Source of the DNA: Prochlorococcus sp. AG-347-J22
Lineage (GTDB): Bacteria > Cyanobacteriota > Cyanobacteriia > PCC-6307 > Cyanobiaceae
Length of the DNA stretch: 64,000 nucleotides
Direction: 5' to 3'
Assembly: GCA_003279005.1 (NCBI GenBank)
Contig: QCBY01000002.1
Location: 62,001 to 126,000 of the forward strand
In this document: in pieces, positions 9,249-18,928 of the stretch
Numbering within the stretch: the first letter of the stretch is position 1
How the letters are laid out: each line of letters begins with the position of its first letter
Translations under genes and position numbers: made by a program
The notes under the pieces: generated by a model
The model's database searches: none
The model's input: only the letters and a program-made list of their open reading frames with translations
Told to the model about the DNA's origin: nothing

Positions 9249-9786
9249 TTATTGATTTAATTAAAACTTTTATTGAACCCTGTTTAAACTTATTATTAAG
9301 TAATCCATCATCACCGAACTTAGAGTGTAATAGTTGCAATCTTTTAATTTTAGATGGCTTGAATTTAAATGGAAAACGTACTTTATTAGCTCTTACTGAA
9401 GGTTTTAGCTCACTAAAAGGAATTTGAACATTTGTTGTCCCGAATCTTTTTGTTGGGAAAGATTTAATCCATCTAAGTCCACCCGGAATAAATTCGGTTA
9501 GTCCTAATAGATCATCTTCACAAGCGACAGCAAATTTAAAAGTTCTTCCTTGTCCATTAATATTTAATTCAAAGGATGAATACTCAGATACATTTAAAGA
9601 AGGTTTATATATAGATGATCTGCAACTAACAAATCCTCCTGCTTTCTCGACAATATTACCCTTTAATATCAAACCCGAATTTGAAATTTCACAAAGAGCT
9701 GAACTTGATCCGCCCATAACAGTATCATTTAAAGTTTTCCAACCATCGAACTCCTTTTTTTGGAATAAAAATTTTTTCTTACTCAT
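9238..9786 (-). CDS. CIA30-domain protein
   Basis: A 182-residue protein with the CIA30 fold, first described as mitochondrial complex I intermediate-associated protein 30 and related to galactose-binding-like beta-sandwich domains. The diagnostic start, a phenylalanine-rich lead into WKTLNDTVMGGSSSA, is present, followed by KAGGFVSCRSS. In cyanobacteria and plants relatives are linked to photosystem or NDH complex handling, but the partner cannot be read here. It has no signal peptide and overlaps the downstream hypothetical gene by 11 bases. Confidence 0.85.
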   Translation of the reverse strand: MSKKKFLFQKKEFDGWKTLNDTVMGGSSSALCEISNSGLILKGNIVEKAGGFVSCRSSIYKPSLNVSEYSSFELNINGQGRTFKFAVACEDDLLGLTEFIPGGLRWIKSFPTKRFGTTNVQIPFSELKPSVRANKVRFPFKFKPSKIKRLQLLHSKFGDDGLLNNKFKQGSIKVLIKSISVI

Positions 9787-9816
9787 TAGATAATTAAAAT
9801 TATTAATAGACTTTAA

Positions 9817-10554
9817 CTAAATTTCTAATTCTTTTGCTGATTCCTGATCACAAAATATTGAAATTTGATTAATAGATTTTATTAATTTTGATGGTGTTCT
9901 ATCTGGTGGCTCTTTTTCATCTAATAACCTCTCAAGAGCAATTCTTTTAGAAGCTCCACTAACTAAAAAAACTATCTTTGAAGAGGCTGAAAGAACCTTT
10001 GGAGTTAATGAAATTCTTTTTAAACCTTTACCTTCATTAAAAACAACAAAATCATCTACATTATTATTTTTTTGATAAGGGAATAGTGAGGCTGTATGAC
10101 CATCGTCTCCAAGACCTAATAATGTTAAATCAAAAGTTGGAGGGTTTGATCCGCATTTTTCAAATAATTTAGAAATAAATTGATTTTTTGTAGCTTCATC
10201 ATCAGCATTTAAGTCATTGAAAATTTCATAAAAAAAAGCTTTAGATCCAAAATTAGTTAACAATGAATTCTTCATCATTAACGAGTTACTCAATTCTGAA
10301 TTTGGATCAACACATCTTTCATCCCCTAAAAAGACATCAACCATATCCCATCTAAGATCACTTTTTGATAAAAGATTGTAGACAGCTTTAGGGGTTGAAC
10401 CTCCACTTACGCAAAATTTGAATCTTTCTTTATTCTTCAATGTATGAACAATTTGGCTTTCAATAAACTTAAAGACTTCTGAGGATAGTTCTAACTTGTC
10501 TCTGTAAATGTAGAGTGTATATCCATTTTTAACCTTTTCAATCATTTCATCCAT
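9817..10554 (-). CDS. pgl: 6-phosphogluconolactonase
   Basis: Hydrolyses 6-phosphogluconolactone in the oxidative pentose phosphate pathway. The 245-residue product has the family's SGGSTPKAVYNLL phosphate loop, the GDERCV motif, and LGLGDDGHTASLFP with the catalytic histidine. Its first 13 bases overlap the end of gnd, which catalyses the next step, so the pair is translationally coupled. Reductant supply in the dark is the expected role. Confidence 0.95.
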   Translation of the reverse strand: MDEMIEKVKNGYTLYIYRDKLELSSEVFKFIESQIVHTLKNKERFKFCVSGGSTPKAVYNLLSKSDLRWDMVDVFLGDERCVDPNSELSNSLMMKNSLLTNFGSKAFFYEIFNDLNADDEATKNQFISKLFEKCGSNPPTFDLTLLGLGDDGHTASLFPYQKNNNVDDFVVFNEGKGLKRISLTPKVLSASSKIVFLVSGASKRIALERLLDEKEPPDRTPSKLIKSINQISIFCDQESAKELEI

Positions 10555-11960
10555 TCAGTATGAAAACTACCTTCCTTATCAATTCTTTCGTAAGTATGAG
10601 AGCCAAAACAGTCTCTCATTGCCTGAACAAGATTCTGAGGAAGTCTATTTGTTCTATAACTATTCAAATAATCTAAAGTACTTGATAGGCATGGCACTGG
10701 TATACCTGCTTTTGTGGATAAAGAAACTACTTTAGCTAAGTTATCTAATCTTATCGCGATTTCATTATTGAACCAATCATCAAAAATTAAATTTTTTAGA
10801 CTAGGGTCTTTATTATAAGCATCTTGAATTTTACTTAATAATTTTGATCTAATTATGCAACCACCTTTCCATATTTGAGCAATTGAAGGCATATTCAAAC
10901 CATAGTTATAAACTGCAGATGCTTCTCTTAAAATATCCATACCTTGGGCATAGCTAGCAATTGTGGCAAGGACTACAGCATCAAATAAAGGTTTCATTCC
11001 ATCTGAAATATCTCCTAAATCAAAATCATCTATCTTTTTAGTTGGAATGAATTTTTCGATTTCACTGCGTTGATCTTTTAAAGAACTCATTACTCTTGCA
11101 TTTAAAGAAGCGTAAATCGTTGGGACTGACACCCCAAGTTCTAAAGCACTTACAACAGTCCATAAACCAGTTCCTTTCTGGCCGGCTTTATCTAAAATTT
11201 TCTCTACAACATAATCATCAGTTATTTCATCTTTTGTATTCAGACAAATCTCTGTTATCTCAACTAGATAAGAAGCTAATTCATCAGTATTATTCCAAAT
11301 ACCAAAAACCTCTGACATCTCTTGACCATTCATACCTTTGACTCTCTTCATAAGGTCATAAGCCTCTGCAAGTATTTGTTCAATACCATATTCAATACCG
11401 TTATGAACAGTTTTAACAAAATGACCTGAACCACCTGGCCCAACATAAGCAACACACGGGCCATCTTCAACTTTAGCAGCCATTTTGGTCAATAAACTTT
11501 CTATTGCATCGTAGGAAGCCTTAGTTCCCCCTGGCATCATACTTGGCCCTTCTAAAGCTCCTTTTGCGCCTCCAGAAACACCCATTCCTATATAACCAAA
11601 GCTTTTACTTTCAAGTGTCTCAACCCTTCTTTCAGTATCCTTAAACTGAGAATTTCCACCATCTATTAATAGATCACCTTCTTCAAGGTATTCTGAAATA
11701 TTATCAATGACAGCATCTGTTGCAGATCCAGCTTTGACCATCATTAGTATTCTTCTAGGCCTTTCAAGTTTATTTACAAATTCTTGAAGTGTCTTAGCCC
11801 CATCTATATTTTTACCAAAGCCTCTACCCTCTAAAAATTCTTCAGTTTTTGAATAAGTTCTATTAAAAACTACACTAGAAAAACCATTCCTTTCGGCATT
11901 AAGAACTAAGTTCTCCCCCATTACTCCAAGACCGATTAAACCAAAATGTGCCTTGGACAT
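10542..11960 (-). CDS. gnd: 6-phosphogluconate dehydrogenase (decarboxylating)
   Basis: NADP-dependent oxidation and decarboxylation of 6-phosphogluconate to ribulose-5-phosphate. The protein has the N-terminal Rossmann motif GLGVMGENL, GGNSQFKDTERR, and the catalytic GSGHFVKTVHNGIEYG with the key lysine and histidine. The frame is open six codons upstream to 11978 (MRFLFF), but the internal ATG at 11960 gives the family's normal MSKAHFGLIGLG start and a 472-residue enzyme, so that is chosen. It overlaps pgl by 13 bases. Confidence 0.94.
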   Translation of the reverse strand: MSKAHFGLIGLGVMGENLVLNAERNGFSSVVFNRTYSKTEEFLEGRGFGKNIDGAKTLQEFVNKLERPRRILMMVKAGSATDAVIDNISEYLEEGDLLIDGGNSQFKDTERRVETLESKSFGYIGMGVSGGAKGALEGPSMMPGGTKASYDAIESLLTKMAAKVEDGPCVAYVGPGGSGHFVKTVHNGIEYGIEQILAEAYDLMKRVKGMNGQEMSEVFGIWNNTDELASYLVEITEICLNTKDEITDDYVVEKILDKAGQKGTGLWTVVSALELGVSVPTIYASLNARVMSSLKDQRSEIEKFIPTKKIDDFDLGDISDGMKPLFDAVVLATIASYAQGMDILREASAVYNYGLNMPSIAQIWKGGCIIRSKLLSKIQDAYNKDPSLKNLIFDDWFNNEIAIRLDNLAKVVSLSTKAGIPVPCLSSTLDYLNSYRTNRLPQNLVQAMRDCFGSHTYERIDKEGSFHTEWMK

Positions 11961-11988
11961 AAAAAATAAAAAACGCAATAAATATATA

Positions 11989-12029
11989 TTGCATGCAACT
12001 AATAAAAATTGCTTAAAAAAAATTGCTTA
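11989..12029. repeat. TTGC-containing palindrome and tandem repeats upstream of gnd
   Basis: The gap between the gnd start and the glgC stop holds a perfect ten-base palindrome TTGCATGCAA (11989-11998). Two copies of AAAATTGCTTA follow at 12005-12015 and 12019-12029, 14 bases apart. This is the expected promoter region of gnd (read leftwards), so an operator role is possible. The AT-rich background makes chance repeats likely, so confidence is low. Confidence 0.3.
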
Positions 12030-12058
12030 TGTCAGCGAAAAATGATCGAAATAATTAA

Positions 12059-13354
12059 TTAGATAATCGTTCCGTTAGCAATAGTTGCATTTTTTACCAC
12101 AACAACTATTCCATTACGTATATAAAATCCCAGATCAGGCTTGTCTGCTTCTTCTACTCTATCCTTATTGACTATCACAACGTTATCTCCAATCCTTGTA
12201 TTCTTATCAAGGATAGCTCTTTTGATAGTTGAGCCTTCACCTACTCCCAGAGGAGTACCACCACCTTTTCTTAATTCAATCCTTTCCTCAACCGACTCAA
12301 AGAAATCCGCACCCATTACCAAGGTATCTTCAATAACAGAATCACTTTCAATTCTACTTCTCACCCCTAAAACACAGTGCAAAATGCTACAAGATTTCAA
12401 AATAGTTCCTTCGCAAACAATTGAATCAGTAATTTGAGCATCTACCAGTTTTGATGGAGGAAGATATCTTGGTCTTGTATATATTGGAAATTTTTCATCG
12501 TAAAAACTAAATGGAGGTTTTGGTTGTTGTGTTAATGCTAAGTTTGATTCAAAAAATGCTCCAATAGTTCCAATATCTTCCCAGTAATCATCAAAAACAT
12601 AACTCTTCAATGTATCTCCTCTGCTTAATGCTTCAGGGATTATATCTTTACCAAAATCTGTATAATTTGGAAACCTATTTAAAAGATCAAAAAGAGTCTT
12701 TCTACTAAAAACATATATCCCCATTGATGCAAGATATGGTTTCTCTAATGCTGATTCCCTAGTTAATCCGAACATAGAGGTATCAACAGCCATTGATTTT
12801 AATTTATCGCCAGTAGGCTTTTCGCTAAATTCTTTAATATTCCCCAAATCATCTGTTCTCATAAGGCCAAAGCCTTCAGCCTGCATCTCATCAACAGGTA
12901 AGGCAGCTACTGTCAAATCAGCATCATTTTCTCTATGATGTTTAACGAATAAACTATAGTCCATTCTATAAAGCTGATCACCTGACAATATTAAATATTC
13001 ATCAACATCCCACTCTTGAAATAACCATTGATACTTCCTTACTGCATCAGCAGTACCTTCAAACCATTTAGGGCTATCAGGAGTCTGTTGAGCAGCTAAA
13101 ACCTCCACAAAACCTTGACCAAAAGGCGCGCTCAAATTATAGGTTCTTCCAATATGTCTGTTAAGAGATGCACTATTGAACTGAGTCAAAACGTACATTT
13201 TATTAATCCCAGAATTAATACAATTACTAATAGGGATATCAATCAAACGGTATTTACCCGCTAAAGGGACAGCAGGTTTGGCCCTCATTTTTGTTAAGGG
13301 ATAAAGCCTAGATCCTTTTCCTCCTCCGAGGATGATTGCCAACACACGCTTCAT
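12059..13354 (-). CDS. glgC: Glucose-1-phosphate adenylyltransferase
   Basis: Makes ADP-glucose, the committed step of glycogen synthesis. The 431-residue protein has [20 protein letters not shown] (nucleotide binding and catalysis), [16 protein letters not shown], the glucose-1-phosphate site [18 protein letters not shown], and DYWEDIGTI. The C-terminal part carries the left-handed beta-helix hexapeptide pattern. It begins with the cyanobacterial [12 protein letters not shown] start. It follows hemA on the same strand, 129 bases downstream. Confidence 0.97.
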   Translation of the reverse strand: MKRVLAIILGGGKGSRLYPLTKMRAKPAVPLAGKYRLIDIPISNCINSGINKMYVLTQFNSASLNRHIGRTYNLSAPFGQGFVEVLAAQQTPDSPKWFEGTADAVRKYQWLFQEWDVDEYLILSGDQLYRMDYSLFVKHHRENDADLTVAALPVDEMQAEGFGLMRTDDLGNIKEFSEKPTGDKLKSMAVDTSMFGLTRESALEKPYLASMGIYVFSRKTLFDLLNRFPNYTDFGKDIIPEALSRGDTLKSYVFDDYWEDIGTIGAFFESNLALTQQPKPPFSFYDEKFPIYTRPRYLPPSKLVDAQITDSIVCEGTILKSCSILHCVLGVRSRIESDSVIEDTLVMGADFFESVEERIELRKGGGTPLGVGEGSTIKRAILDKNTRIGDNVVIVNKDRVEEADKPDLGFYIRNGIVVVVKNATIANGTII

Positions 13355-13483
13355 TCAATTTAATGGAGGTATACTCAATTATTAAAATTAACTGATTATG
13401 TGCAAATATAAAAATGAAAATGGCCACTTTACAAAGGTATTTAGAAAAATCTATTGAAAAACTTAATATAAAGTCAGGAATTT

Positions 13484-14794
13484 TTAATTATTTTGCTCAT
13501 CCTCTATCAACGAGAATAATTTTTCCACTATTTTTAATGATGCTTGTCTTTCTTCTCTTGACTGAGGACTTCTTAATTTAGTTACTGGTGTATGAAGAAT
13601 CTTATTAATAATTCCTTTTGTTAACGCTTCCACAACTTTTCTTTCTCTTGCAGAGAAATCAGGTCCCATTCTGCTTAAAGCTTTTTGTAATTCTTCTTTT
13701 CTTATTAATTCTAAATCAGATCTTAATTTATTTATAACTGGAACTGCTTCCAAACTTGCCCACCACTCCAAAAAAATGATTCTTTCTTCTTTCACTAAAG
13801 ATTCAGCTTCTTTTGCTATTTTTTGTCTGAATTCCTGATTTCTAGAAACAACTTCCTCTAAGTCATCAACATCGAATGACTCAATGAAAGCATGCCGTTT
13901 AACATCATTAGAAATATTTCTAGGTACACCGATATCAATGAATTTAAGTTTATTTTTTAGACTTATATTTTCAACTCTTGCTAAATCAATAAATGGTTTT
14001 TCAGAGGCAGTACTAGTGAAGACAAGAGAGGATAATGATATGTTTTCATCCAATTCGTTTAAGTTCTTACAAATAATTTCAATATCTGGGAAGTCACCTG
14101 CAAGATTTACTGCTCTATCAATATTTCTATTTAAAAGTGTTAGTTTATTGCATCCTTTGGATTTTAGATGAGTAATCAAAAGTCTACTCATCCGACCTGC
14201 ACCAACGACAAGAACTTTTTCTGATTTCAAACTTACAAGACCATCAACACCATGATCTTGTCCAATTTTTAATTGAGCTAATTCTACAGCGGCAGAACTA
14301 ATTGATACAGCTCCAGTTCCTAAATTTGTTTCGGATCTGACTTTCTTCCCAGCACTAACTGATTGACTTAATAACCTATTGAGTATTGGTCCAGTGGAGT
14401 TATTCTCCTGACCTAATCTCATCATTTTTTTAACTTGCGAAAGTATTTGCCCTTCACCCAAAACTAGACTATCTAATCCAGCTGATACCTTCATTAAATG
14501 TAAAACAGCTTCTTCTTGTCTAAAATCAAATAAATGTGGAATTAGATCTTCAATATTAACTTTAGAATAATCTGATAAAAATTCTTTAATAGAAGAAATA
14601 CCAATATTTTTATCTTTCACAAGAGCATATATTTCTAACCTATTGCAAGTACTCAAAATAGAAACTTCTAAAATATCAGAGTAGGCTATTAGAGTTTTTA
14701 GTGATTCAGACATAGATTGATCTGAAATACTTAACTGCTCGCGCACTTCAACAGGTGCCGTGCGATGACTTAGTCCGACGACAACAATATTCAT
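13484..14794 (-). CDS. hemA: Glutamyl-tRNA reductase
   Basis: First enzyme of C5-pathway tetrapyrrole synthesis: reduces glutamyl-tRNA(Glu) to glutamate-1-semialdehyde for chlorophyll and heme. The 436-residue protein has the nucleophilic Cys50 in STCNRLEIY, LVLGEGQILSQVK, and the NADPH-binding VLVVGAGRMSRLL. The C-terminal dimerisation helices end in FSLIEDEQNN. It lies 17 bases after the glpX stop, so the two are probably co-transcribed. Pairing of Calvin-cycle phosphatase and pigment synthesis genes is common in marine picocyanobacteria. Confidence 0.97.
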   Translation of the reverse strand: MNIVVVGLSHRTAPVEVREQLSISDQSMSESLKTLIAYSDILEVSILSTCNRLEIYALVKDKNIGISSIKEFLSDYSKVNIEDLIPHLFDFRQEEAVLHLMKVSAGLDSLVLGEGQILSQVKKMMRLGQENNSTGPILNRLLSQSVSAGKKVRSETNLGTGAVSISSAAVELAQLKIGQDHGVDGLVSLKSEKVLVVGAGRMSRLLITHLKSKGCNKLTLLNRNIDRAVNLAGDFPDIEIICKNLNELDENISLSSLVFTSTASEKPFIDLARVENISLKNKLKFIDIGVPRNISNDVKRHAFIESFDVDDLEEVVSRNQEFRQKIAKEAESLVKEERIIFLEWWASLEAVPVINKLRSDLELIRKEELQKALSRMGPDFSARERKVVEALTKGIINKILHTPVTKLRSPQSREERQASLKIVEKLFSLIEDEQNN

Positions 14795-14811
14795 AAAATC
14801 AAATAAAAATA

Positions 14812-15813
14812 TTAAAGTCTGATGCTTTTAGCGCCATCTCTCATATGTATTGTTTTTGTAAATCGACATGTACTATCCAATGTACTTATTACTAGGCTAC
14901 TTGTTTTAGTACAGTCTTTTTCAAATTTGACTCCATCAAATAATAATCCATCCGTTATTCCACTACCAGCAAAAATAACATTTTCTCCTGATGCAAGTTC
15001 ATTCGCTTCATAAATTTTATCTATATCGGTAATTCCCATTTCATTTAATCGTTTTATATTCCCTTCTTTTGTATAGTCCGCCCACTCAGAAGTTTGTGCA
15101 ATTGCTGGATCATAAACTAACTGTCCTTGAAAATGTCCTCCTAAAGCTCTCATGGCAGCTGCTGATATAACACCTTCGGGAGCTGCGCCAATACCCATTA
15201 AGCAATGAGTCCCAGTGCCTGCAAATCCACATGCAATTGCAGCTTGAACATCTCCATCAGAAATTGGTTGGATTTTAGCTCCACATTCTCGGATCTCCTT
15301 GATCAACCCTTTATGTCTTGCTCTGTCCATAACAACTACAGTGAGTTCATTAATTGCTAAATCCAAGCAATTACTTAAGATCTTCAAGTTTTCAGTAGCT
15401 GAGTTCCTAATATCAACTTTTCCTTTAGCTGCGGGAGGAGCTGCTAGTTTATTCATATAGAAATCTGGAGCATTGAAAAGACCACCAGTATCTGAAGCAG
15501 CTAATACTGCCATAGATCCTCTCTGATTGTTTGCACAAAGATTGGTACCCTCACAAGGGTCTACAGCAAAATCAACACCTGGACCTTTGCCACTTCCCAC
15601 CTCTTCACCGATATATAACATAGGTGCTTCATCACGTTCTCCTTCTCCTATAACAATTTTCCCTTTCATCTCTATTTTACCCATTCGCAATCGCATTGCT
15701 TCAACAGCAGCAGCATCAGCTTCGTCTTTCTGGCCTAAGCCTGTAAGTTTAGCTGATGCGATTGCGGCTTGCTCGACTACTTCGAGAATTTCTTGAATTA
15801 AAGTTTGATTCAC
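14812..15813 (-). CDS. glpX: Class II fructose-1,6-/sedoheptulose-1,7-bisphosphatase
   Basis: Dual-function GlpX-type phosphatase of the Calvin cycle in cyanobacteria, producing fructose-6-phosphate and sedoheptulose-7-phosphate. The 333-residue enzyme has [16 protein letters not shown] and [10 protein letters not shown] metal-binding motifs, plus conserved [13 protein letters not shown] and [14 protein letters not shown]. It heads the glpX-hemA pair. Its upstream gap to divergent rpe contains a ten-base-arm inverted repeat. Confidence 0.96.
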   Translation of the reverse strand: MNQTLIQEILEVVEQAAIASAKLTGLGQKDEADAAAVEAMRLRMGKIEMKGKIVIGEGERDEAPMLYIGEEVGSGKGPGVDFAVDPCEGTNLCANNQRGSMAVLAASDTGGLFNAPDFYMNKLAAPPAAKGKVDIRNSATENLKILSNCLDLAINELTVVVMDRARHKGLIKEIRECGAKIQPISDGDVQAAIACGFAGTGTHCLMGIGAAPEGVISAAAMRALGGHFQGQLVYDPAIAQTSEWADYTKEGNIKRLNEMGITDIDKIYEANELASGENVIFAGSGITDGLLFDGVKFEKDCTKTSSLVISTLDSTCRFTKTIHMRDGAKSIRL

Positions 15814-15852
15814 AATTAAATTTTTAAAGATTTTCTAAGAGTTTTAAATATG

Positions 15853-15882
15853 TTCTCATAAAGAATGCCTATTTTATGAGAA
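15853..15882. promoter_or_regulatory. Inverted repeat between divergent glpX and rpe
   Basis: TTCTCATAAA (15853-15862) is followed by its exact reverse complement TTTATGAGAA (15873-15882) across a ten-base spacer. It sits 40 bases upstream of the glpX start and 118 bases upstream of the rpe start. With no T-run after it and a mid-intergenic position, a dimeric-regulator operator is more likely than a terminator. The regulator is unknown. Confidence 0.45.
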
Positions 15883-15999
15883 TTATTTTGCTAATTAGCT
15901 TTTTTTAACTCTTTGCAGATGTTACTTTATCAGGCCGTGACTTTAAATTAGGAATAAGCAACCAAATATAGTATCTTTATTAAATATTTTAAAAAATAA

Positions 16000-16755
16000 A
16001 TGACCGAATCTAATCCTAAAAAATCATTTAGTGTTTATCGACCAATACAAATTATCCCTTCAGTTCTTCCTGCAGACTGGGCAAATATGGGGGGATGCGT
16101 AAAAGATCTTGAAGAAGCAGGTGTTGATCGCATTCAGTTTGATGTTATGGATGGAAATTTTGTTCCAAATCTTACATTTGGCCCCGAAATGATTGCTGCT
16201 TGTAGGAAGTATTGCAATGTTCCTTTTGAGACTCAATTAATGGTAAGTCAATATAACTGTGAGACGATGCTTGAGGCATACGTTGAAGCAACCAAAGGTC
16301 CTAATGGAGAACCCGGGGTTGTTATAGCTCATGCCGAAGCCAATATTCACCTGCATAGAGTACTTGGAAGAATAAGGGACCTCGGTGGTTCACCATCTGT
16401 TGCATTAAATCCTCATACTCCTTTTGAAATGATTTCAAATATTATGGATATGGTCGATCATGTTTTAGTTATGACTGTAAACCCAGGGTTTGGAGGGCAA
16501 GCTTACATACCGACAATGCTCAATAAAATAAGAAAAATTAGACAATTTGTAATTGAAAATAATCTAAATGTAGATATTGAAGTTGATGGTGGAATAAAAG
16601 CAAATTGGACGATTTCACAATGTGCAGAGGCTGGTGCTAATTGTTTCATTGCGGGAAGTGGAATGTTTGCTTATCCATCTTTAAAAAAGGGTTGTGATGA
16701 ATTAAGGTCAGTTGCTCTCGATGCTCAAAACGGAAAGATAATTTCAGAGCCCTAA
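16000..16755 (+). CDS. rpe: Ribulose-phosphate 3-epimerase
   Basis: TIM-barrel enzyme interconverting ribulose-5-phosphate and xylulose-5-phosphate in the Calvin and pentose phosphate cycles. Motifs: IIPSVLPADWANMG, the metal/catalytic IQFDVMDGNFVPNLTFGP, VMTVNPGFGGQAYI, and IEVDGGIK. At 251 residues it is longer than many bacterial Rpe because of an N-terminal extension (TESNPKKSFSVYRPIQ) and an insert near residue 95. It is transcribed away from glpX. Confidence 0.97.
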   Translation: MTESNPKKSFSVYRPIQIIPSVLPADWANMGGCVKDLEEAGVDRIQFDVMDGNFVPNLTFGPEMIAACRKYCNVPFETQLMVSQYNCETMLEAYVEATKGPNGEPGVVIAHAEANIHLHRVLGRIRDLGGSPSVALNPHTPFEMISNIMDMVDHVLVMTVNPGFGGQAYIPTMLNKIRKIRQFVIENNLNVDIEVDGGIKANWTISQCAEAGANCFIAGSGMFAYPSLKKGCDELRSVALDAQNGKIISEP

Positions 16756-16771
16756 AGACTAATACTTAAAG

Positions 16772-17710
16772 TTAACTTAATATTCCGAATATCCAGCCAT
16801 AACTATGCAAACCTACCCCTAAAAAATTAACTCCTATGTAACATATTAGTACAACGAAAAAGCCTGATGTAGCTAGTAATGCAGGTCTTCTGCCTTGCCA
16901 GCCTCTACTTATTCTCATGTGCAGGTATGCGGCATAAAATAACCAAGATATAAAAGCCCATGTTTCCTTAGGGTCCCAACTCCACCAAGTTCCCCAAGCT
17001 TCATTAGCCCAAATAGCTCCCGTAATTAAGCCAAGAGTGAGTAGAACAAACCCTACTAATATAGATCTGTAACTGAGAGTATCTAGCTCCTCAGAATGAG
17101 AAAAATTGATAGATCCAACTATGTTATTAATAGAGTAAGAAGTAGAAATCTTAAAACCTCCAACACCTGTTGAACTACTTCTAAGTTGAAGCGGCTCTGA
17201 ATTGTCAATAAAAAGTACTGAAGCTGAGAGTAATGAGCCAATGATAAGGGCGGCATAACTAAGCATTATCACACTTACATGCATAATTAACCAACTTGAT
17301 CTTAATGCCGGGACAAGATTAGATGAAATCTTCAAATCTTCAGGCAAAACAAAGCAAGCAAAAGCTACAGTTAAAAGCTCTATTGGAATAGCTATTGCGG
17401 GGATTATTGAATTTTGGTATTCTTTCTCAACTAATAATTGTCCGAAAGTTATTCCCCAAACTAGAAAATAAAGCGATTCATATAAATTACTTATGGGAAA
17501 ATGACCAGATATAAGCCATCTCGAAAAAAGTTGTATGGCTATGAATATATTAATTGTGATTGTAATAAACCTTACATATGAGGAGAATTTTTTATTAAAT
17601 AAAGCAATTAAAGAAATAGGCAAATTAATCAATAAAAAATAAAAAACCAATATTCCAAAAGCAGATACAGGATCGTAAATTAAATTTTTGATAAAACCAT
17701 CAAATATCAT
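16772..17710 (-). CDS. ccsA: Cytochrome c biogenesis protein CcsA (System II)
   Basis: Integral thylakoid membrane protein that, with Ccs1/CcsB, handles heme delivery and ligation to c-type cytochromes. The 312-residue protein has about eight hydrophobic segments and the diagnostic tryptophan-rich WWD motif WGTWWSWDPKETWAF, with flanking conserved histidines. Ccs1 is not in the window. It is convergent with rpe, leaving 16 bases between stops. Confidence 0.94.
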   Translation of the reverse strand: MIFDGFIKNLIYDPVSAFGILVFYFLLINLPISLIALFNKKFSSYVRFITITINIFIAIQLFSRWLISGHFPISNLYESLYFLVWGITFGQLLVEKEYQNSIIPAIAIPIELLTVAFACFVLPEDLKISSNLVPALRSSWLIMHVSVIMLSYAALIIGSLLSASVLFIDNSEPLQLRSSSTGVGGFKISTSYSINNIVGSINFSHSEELDTLSYRSILVGFVLLTLGLITGAIWANEAWGTWWSWDPKETWAFISWLFYAAYLHMRISRGWQGRRPALLATSGFFVVLICYIGVNFLGVGLHSYGWIFGILS

Positions 17711-17820
17711 TACTAAGATCTAAAGCTAATTATTTGAACCAATTATAAAATAATAAATTAAATAGGTATGACGATTAATTAAAAAATAATTTAATTTTAA
17801 TTTTTTTCAAATTTAATTAC

Positions 17821-18549
17821 TCAAAGTTGAAAATCATCACCCAAATAAAACTTTTTCACTATTTTGTTATTTGCAAGTTCCTCAGAAGATCCAGAAGCCA
17901 AAATCTTACCTTCACTTAAAACGTATGATTTATTTGTTATCAAAAGAGTCTCCCTTACATTATGGTCTGTTATAAGAATTCCAACCCCATTTTTACTAAG
18001 TTTGATAATAAGTTTCTTTAAATCATTAACAGCCAAGGGGTCTATCCCTGCAAAAGGTTCATCCAAAAGTAAGTATTTAGGTCCTTCTCTGCCAACTGAT
18101 AGAGCCCTTGCTATTTCACACCTTCTTCTCTCTCCTCCAGATAGTTGAAAACCATAATTATCTACAACTTTATTTAGATTAAATTCGTTAATTATTTTTT
18201 CTCTCATGTTTCTTATTATTGCTCTACTAAAAAATGAATGTTGTAAGGCTAAGTCAATATTTTCTTTGACAGTAAGATCTCTAAAGATACTTGCCTCTTG
18301 AGTTAAATATCCTAAACCAAGCCTTGCTCTGCTAGGCAAAGGTAAGTTTTTTATCGACTTATTATCTATTAAGACATCACCTTTATCTGGTTTTAAATTA
18401 CCTATTGCAAGATTAAAAGTAGAAGTTTTACCAGCACCATTAGGACCCATTAAACCAACAATTTCTCCTGGGCATACTCTTATTGATACATCATTTACTA
18501 TAGATTTCCCTTCAATAGTTAGAGATACGTTTCTAATTTCAAAAATCAT
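17821..18549 (-). CDS. lptB: LptB-type ABC transporter ATPase
   Basis: ATP-binding subunit of the lipopolysaccharide export ABC transporter (LptB2FG). The 242-residue size and motifs fit: Walker A GPNGAGKTS, Q-loop in YLTQEASIFRDLTV, signature LSGGERRRCEIARAL, Walker B LLLDEPFAGIDP, and the switch histidine in ITDHNVRETL. Membrane partners LptF/G are not nearby, but an LptA/OstA-like gene lies at the far end of the window (60.5 kb). Its start overlaps the upstream DUF309 gene by 11 bases. Confidence 0.9.
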   Translation of the reverse strand: MIFEIRNVSLTIEGKSIVNDVSIRVCPGEIVGLMGPNGAGKTSTFNLAIGNLKPDKGDVLIDNKSIKNLPLPSRARLGLGYLTQEASIFRDLTVKENIDLALQHSFFSRAIIRNMREKIINEFNLNKVVDNYGFQLSGGERRRCEIARALSVGREGPKYLLLDEPFAGIDPLAVNDLKKLIIKLSKNGVGILITDHNVRETLLITNKSYVLSEGKILASGSSEELANNKIVKKFYLGDDFQL

Positions 18550-18922
18550 TTTTCACTTTAACTACTAAGTAAGGTTTATCGTTTTCATTTAATTCTTCTC
18601 TATGTTGAAGTTTTATTAATAATTTCTCAAGACATTTACATAAAGTTTCAAGGTCTATTCCCAAATCAATATTAGTTCTATTTTTTATCCTTCCTAAACC
18701 TTCCCCCAGTAATATAGTTGCTCCATTATGATTTCCTTTACTTAAATGGAATTGAGAAACAGAAACTTGAAGAATTCCCTGTATAATTTGTCTTTCATCT
18801 CCATCAAGAGTATTCCAAATATCCTCAAAAGCATCATGAGCTTCATACCATTTTTGATTATTAAAAAGATTTAAAGCGTTTAAAAAATTTTCCTCGAAAC
18901 TTTTTAAATCTACTAATTCCAT
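18539..18922 (-). CDS. DUF309 protein
   Basis: A 127-residue helical protein with the DUF309 signature: WYEAHDAFEDIWNTLDG followed by a helix containing IIQGILQVSVSQFHLSKGN. The conserved histidine, glutamate and tryptophan of EAHDxxExxW are all present. Function of the family is unknown. It lies between typA (6 bases) and lptB (overlap), so the three may share a transcript. Confidence 0.85.
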   Translation of the reverse strand: MELVDLKSFEENFLNALNLFNNQKWYEAHDAFEDIWNTLDGDERQIIQGILQVSVSQFHLSKGNHNGATILLGEGLGRIKNRTNIDLGIDLETLCKCLEKLLIKLQHREELNENDKPYLVVKVKNDF

Positions 18923-18928
18923 AATGTT

